DNA from: Comamonadaceae bacterium
GTDB taxonomy: Bacteria; Pseudomonadota; Gammaproteobacteria; Burkholderiales; Burkholderiaceae_C
Reading direction: 5' to 3'
Length of the DNA: 38,006 nt
Assembly (NCBI GenBank): GCA_947478725.1
Contig: CANJWZ010000042.1
Span: forward strand, 1-38,006
Part shown: positions 36,401-38,006 of the stretch, one piece after another
Layout: each line of letters opens with the position of its first letter
Position numbering within the stretch: position 1 is the first letter of the stretch
The notes under the pieces: model-generated
The model's input: only the letters and a program-made list of their open reading frames with translations
The model's database searches: none
What the model was told of the DNA's origin: nothing
Translations under genes and position numbers: made by a program

Positions 36401-38006
36401 GCAGCTACGCCACTGGCACCGTGAGTGGCACAACGGTGGTCGGAGGACTGGTTGGCAATCAAGACCTTGGCTCTATTGATGCCAGCTACGCCACAGGCGC
36501 GGTCAGTGCCTCAACCGGCTACGCGGGTGGCTTGGTCGGCGATAACGATGGCACCATCAGCAGCAGTTACGCAACCGGTGCAGTCAGTGCTGCCACGCAC
36601 GCCGGCGGTTTGGTGGGCATCAACAACGCTTCGATCTCCAGCAGCTACGCCACCGGTACCGTTAACAGCACTGGCACTAACACCCATGTGGGCGGGCTGA
36701 TAGGCGCTGCCAACCAATTAAGTGTCGTGTCCAACAGCTACGCAACCGGCGCTGTCACCGGGGTTTGGTTGGTGGGCGGCTTGATGGGCTACCTCAGTGG
36801 CAGCTTGTCTGGCAGTTACGCCACGGGTGCGGTGACCGGCGTCAGTGGCGCGATCCGTGTGGGCGGCTTGATGGGCAGTCTGCTCAGCGGCGGCACCATT
36901 TCTGACAGTTATGCCACCGGGGCTGTCAGCGGGGGCGCCTACCGGGGCGGCTTGGTCGGCAATGTTTACTCCACCACGAACTACTCAATTTCAAACACCT
37001 ACGCCACCGGGGTGGTGAGTTCAAGCGGTGCAACGTTTTATGGTGGGCTGGTCGGGAGAATGGAGGCCACGGGCACGGGCAGCGTCACCAACAGCTATTG
37101 GAATTCAGACAACACGTCTTCGGCTGGCAGCGGCAGCGCGGGTACGGGCTTGAGTACTGCGGCGATGAAAACCGCGTCCAATTTCTCGGCTTGGTCCATG
37201 TCGACGGCGGGCGGCAGCAGCAGCACCTGGTTCACCTATGACGGCTACACCGCCCCCTTGCTGCGCAGCTTTTTGACGCCGCTCAGCGCCACCTACAGCG
37301 TATCGGGCAGCAAAACCTATGACGGCACCACCGCCTGCGGAGCCATCACCTGCTCCTACACCACCGGCACACTGACCAGCGGCAAAAACCTGCTTGGCAC
37401 CAGCAGCCTGGCAGTCAGCAGCAAGAACGCCGGAAGCGTCGCCGGAGCCGGCTTGTATTCCGATCAGCAGGGCTATGAGATCACAGCAAGTACCAATGGG
37501 ACTGCCACCATCACCAAAGCGCCCCTAACCATCACGGGTAACAGCGCCAGCACCACCTACACCGGTGTGGCTCAGACTTTGACGGGTTACACCGCCAGCG
37601 GCCTTCTGGGAAGTGACACCGCATCAAGTCTCAGCGGCGTCAGTGCCAGCGCCAGCGGCACCAACGCGGGCAGCTACACCAACTCGGTCACGGCCAGCAC
37701 CCAGACCAACTACACGGTGACCACTGCAAACGGCACCTTCACCATCAGCAAGAAGGCCCTCACCGTCAGCGGCACCAGCGCCTCTGGCAAGACCTATAAC
37801 GGCAACACCACGGCCGCCATCAACGTGGGCACGCTCAGCGGGTTTGTGAACAGCGAAACAGTGAGCGCCACCGCCAGCGGCACCTTTAACAACCAGAACG
37901 CCGGCAGCCGCACAGCTACGGCCTCCTACACCCTGGTCAATGGCACCGGCCTGGCATCCAACTACAGCCTGGCCAATACCACCCACAGCGCCACCATCGC
38001 CCAGAA
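33469..38006 (+). CDS. Large two-partner-secretion exoprotein (filamentous haemagglutinin-like) with GLUG and MBG repeats, 3' end cut off
   Basis: An uninterrupted frame of 1,512 codons runs from the ATG at 33469 off the right edge. It opens with an extended signal peptide region (MYSHASLNRIYRLVWSAVHQ, then TWVVASELAGGRGK), followed by a hydrophobic core ending near LSGGAGAA. A TPS/haemagglutination domain follows (about residues 65-300) with the conserved NPNGVLF at 140-146. After a beta-rich linker come about 20 GLUG-type repeats (about 620-1205, consensus SNSYATGAVSG...GGLVG), a capping NSYWNSD, and at least two or three MBG-type domains (SGSKTYDGTT; SGKTYNGNTT). The protein should be exported by a TpsB outer membrane transporter, not in this window, and act as a surface adhesin or biofilm matrix protein; the adhesin role is inferred. 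Confidence 0.92.
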   Translation, partial: MYSHASLNRIYRLVWSAVHQTWVVASELAGGRGKSSSTPLLSAALLASLAGLSGGAGAAPQGGQVVGGSGSISTIGATTTITQASDKLSLNWQSFNVGKTETVNFVQPSASALAVNRIFDTQGSQILGRINANGQVWLINPNGVLFGKDAQINVGGLVASTLNPDDASIGSARSNFSGTSTAGVVNFGQINAAQGGYVALLGHSVSNQGSISAPGGTVALGAGSAVSLNFAGSKLLGLEVTSNQVNALAENGGLIQADGGQVLLSAGARDSLLASVVNNTGVIQARTVQEQDGKIILLGGMAAGATKVKGTLDASAPNGGNGGFIETSAYAVNVDDSAKITTASAQGTQGQWLLDPFDFYVKSSGGNITGAALSTALGNNNVTIQTVASANPTLTGATASGSYTSGLGDIYVNDAVSWSANYTLTLNAYNSIYINNAITATGASGKLALLYGQASSNGGSANYFVNAPVSLQAGANFSTKLGSTGTTKNYTVITSLGNAGDENLLSATNSLQGLAYYISPNSRLSGNYVLGAEIDASGTSTWNSGSGFSPIANFGANSSAVFYGTFDGLGHTVSGLTINRPNTDFVGLFGILGIGAVVKNVGVTSASVVGASNVGALVGFMHGAVSNSYSTGSISANTNSFGGLAGGSAGTISNSYSAVNVTGIGSIGNISGGLVGLNGGTVTNSYATGTVGGVGGIKGGLVGRAGSGDTASSFISNSYATGAVSGISSIGGLVGEMERRVSTHRAATVSNSYATGAVTATGTFAGGLVGQSYGIVTSSYATGSVGGSGGIKGGLVGRNTDLATISNSYATGAVSGSYTIGGLVGDVLRAVSATDVVTSGTVSDSYATGAVSATAGDAGGLVGSSRGNISNSYATGTVGGTGSVGGLAGYSGYGTISNSYATGVVSGGTTGGLVGYMDNSGAVSSSYATGSVTGTGYTGGLLGNLVSGTIANSYATGAVSGSQRVGGLVGNSAGAISSSYATGTVSGTTVVGGLVGNQDLGSIDASYATGAVSASTGYAGGLVGDNDGTISSSYATGAVSAATHAGGLVGINNASISSSYATGTVNSTGTNTHVGGLIGAANQLSVVSNSYATGAVTGVWLVGGLMGYLSGSLSGSYATGAVTGVSGAIRVGGLMGSLLSGGTISDSYATGAVSGGAYRGGLVGNVYSTTNYSISNTYATGVVSSSGATFYGGLVGRMEATGTGSVTNSYWNSDNTSSAGSGSAGTGLSTAAMKTASNFSAWSMSTAGGSSSTWFTYDGYTAPLLRSFLTPLSATYSVSGSKTYDGTTACGAITCSYTTGTLTSGKNLLGTSSLAVSSKNAGSVAGAGLYSDQQGYEITASTNGTATITKAPLTITGNSASTTYTGVAQTLTGYTASGLLGSDTASSLSGVSASASGTNAGSYTNSVTASTQTNYTVTTANGTFTISKKALTVSGTSASGKTYNGNTTAAINVGTLSGFVNSETVSATASGTFNNQNAGSRTATASYTLVNGTGLASNYSLANTTHSATIAQ
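35326..37107 (+). repeat. Tandem GLUG-type coding repeat array
   Basis: About 20 units, most commonly 81 bp (27 residues) but ranging to about 110 bp, are each marked by AACAGCTACGCCACCGGC-like DNA (SYATG) and a GGCGGCTTGGTGGGC-like end (GGLVG). The spacing from 36073 to 36397 is a regular 81 bp. Units differ at synonymous and variable positions, so the array is old rather than freshly amplified. The longer units near 35,600-36,000 carry extra loops. Confidence 0.9.

Noticed and set aside
35488..36462. 324-codon open frame antisense to the GLUG array, rich in Ala, Gly and Asp
   Set aside because: It is a mirror of the regular G+C-rich coding repeats on the plus strand; its periodic composition follows the repeat unit and no family is recognisable.
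35326..37107. Regular repeats considered as a CRISPR array
   Set aside because: Units are about 81 bp, degenerate, stay in one reading frame and encode GLUG-type motifs; there are no identical short repeats with unique spacers.

Overview
The window reads as a chromosomal segment of a betaproteobacterium of the order Burkholderiales, most likely the family Comamonadaceae (Rhodoferax/Polaromonas-like). The basis is protein-level recognition of a conserved chromosome order (rpsB-tsf-pyrH-frr-uppS-cdsA-dxr-rseP-bamA-skp-lpxD-fabZ-lpxA-lpxB-rnhB-trmH-type methyltransferase), the PHB-related genes phaR and hbdH, G+C-rich third codon positions, and short interspersed repeats of a kind I recall from that family. 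No species can be fixed from sequence reading alone.

From 1 to 18,665 nearly everything lies on the minus strand. The two carbamoyl-phosphate synthetase subunits come first (carB runs off the left edge; carA has its own promoter). Upstream of them is a long, tightly packed gene series. It starts at rpsB-tsf (translation) and continues through pyrH and frr. The envelope genes follow: uppS and cdsA for lipid carriers and phospholipids, dxr for isoprenoids, rseP, bamA and skp for outer membrane protein biogenesis and stress sensing, and lpxD-fabZ-lpxA-lpxB for lipid A. It ends with rnhB and an RNA methyltransferase. Many junctions overlap by one base (TGATG or TAATG), suggesting translational coupling. 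A clear terminator-like hairpin separates rpsB from tsf.

From 18,833 to 23,319 the plus strand carries an amidase, a D-amino-acid dehydrogenase, a 28-codon remnant resembling the N-terminus of a BON/LysM-domain protein, and the bifunctional NAD(P)H-hydrate repair enzyme. Next come a YggT-family membrane protein and RNase R on the minus strand, a tRNA-Leu(CAG) on the plus strand, then rimO, phaR, tRNA-Val(GAC), relA and an alpha/beta hydrolase on the minus strand, and hbdH on the plus strand. RNase R has no ordinary start codon at the position where homology says its coding region begins. phaR and hbdH point to polyhydroxybutyrate storage and turnover, next to the stringent-response synthetase.

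The right end is accessory in character. A 614-base AT-richer gap after hbdH holds a degenerate second copy of the hbdH 3' end. It is followed by the first 1,512 codons of a very large two-partner-secretion exoprotein. This has an ESPR-type extended signal peptide, a haemagglutination (TPS) domain, about 20 GLUG-type repeats and MBG-type domains, and it runs off the right edge. No TpsB transporter is inside the window.

Two short repeat families cut across the gene layout. One is a palindromic REP-like element (carA-carB gap and the 5' end of lpxB). The other is a roughly 50-base element found in one intergenic gap and, with decreasing certainty, inside nnr, the methyltransferase gene and lpxB. 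Where it lies in a gene it is read in frame, and in the amidase gene it supplies the stop codon. I did not find a complete, clearly new multi-gene system. The best candidates for something undescribed are the coding-compatible repeats, the rnr start and the GLUG exoprotein.
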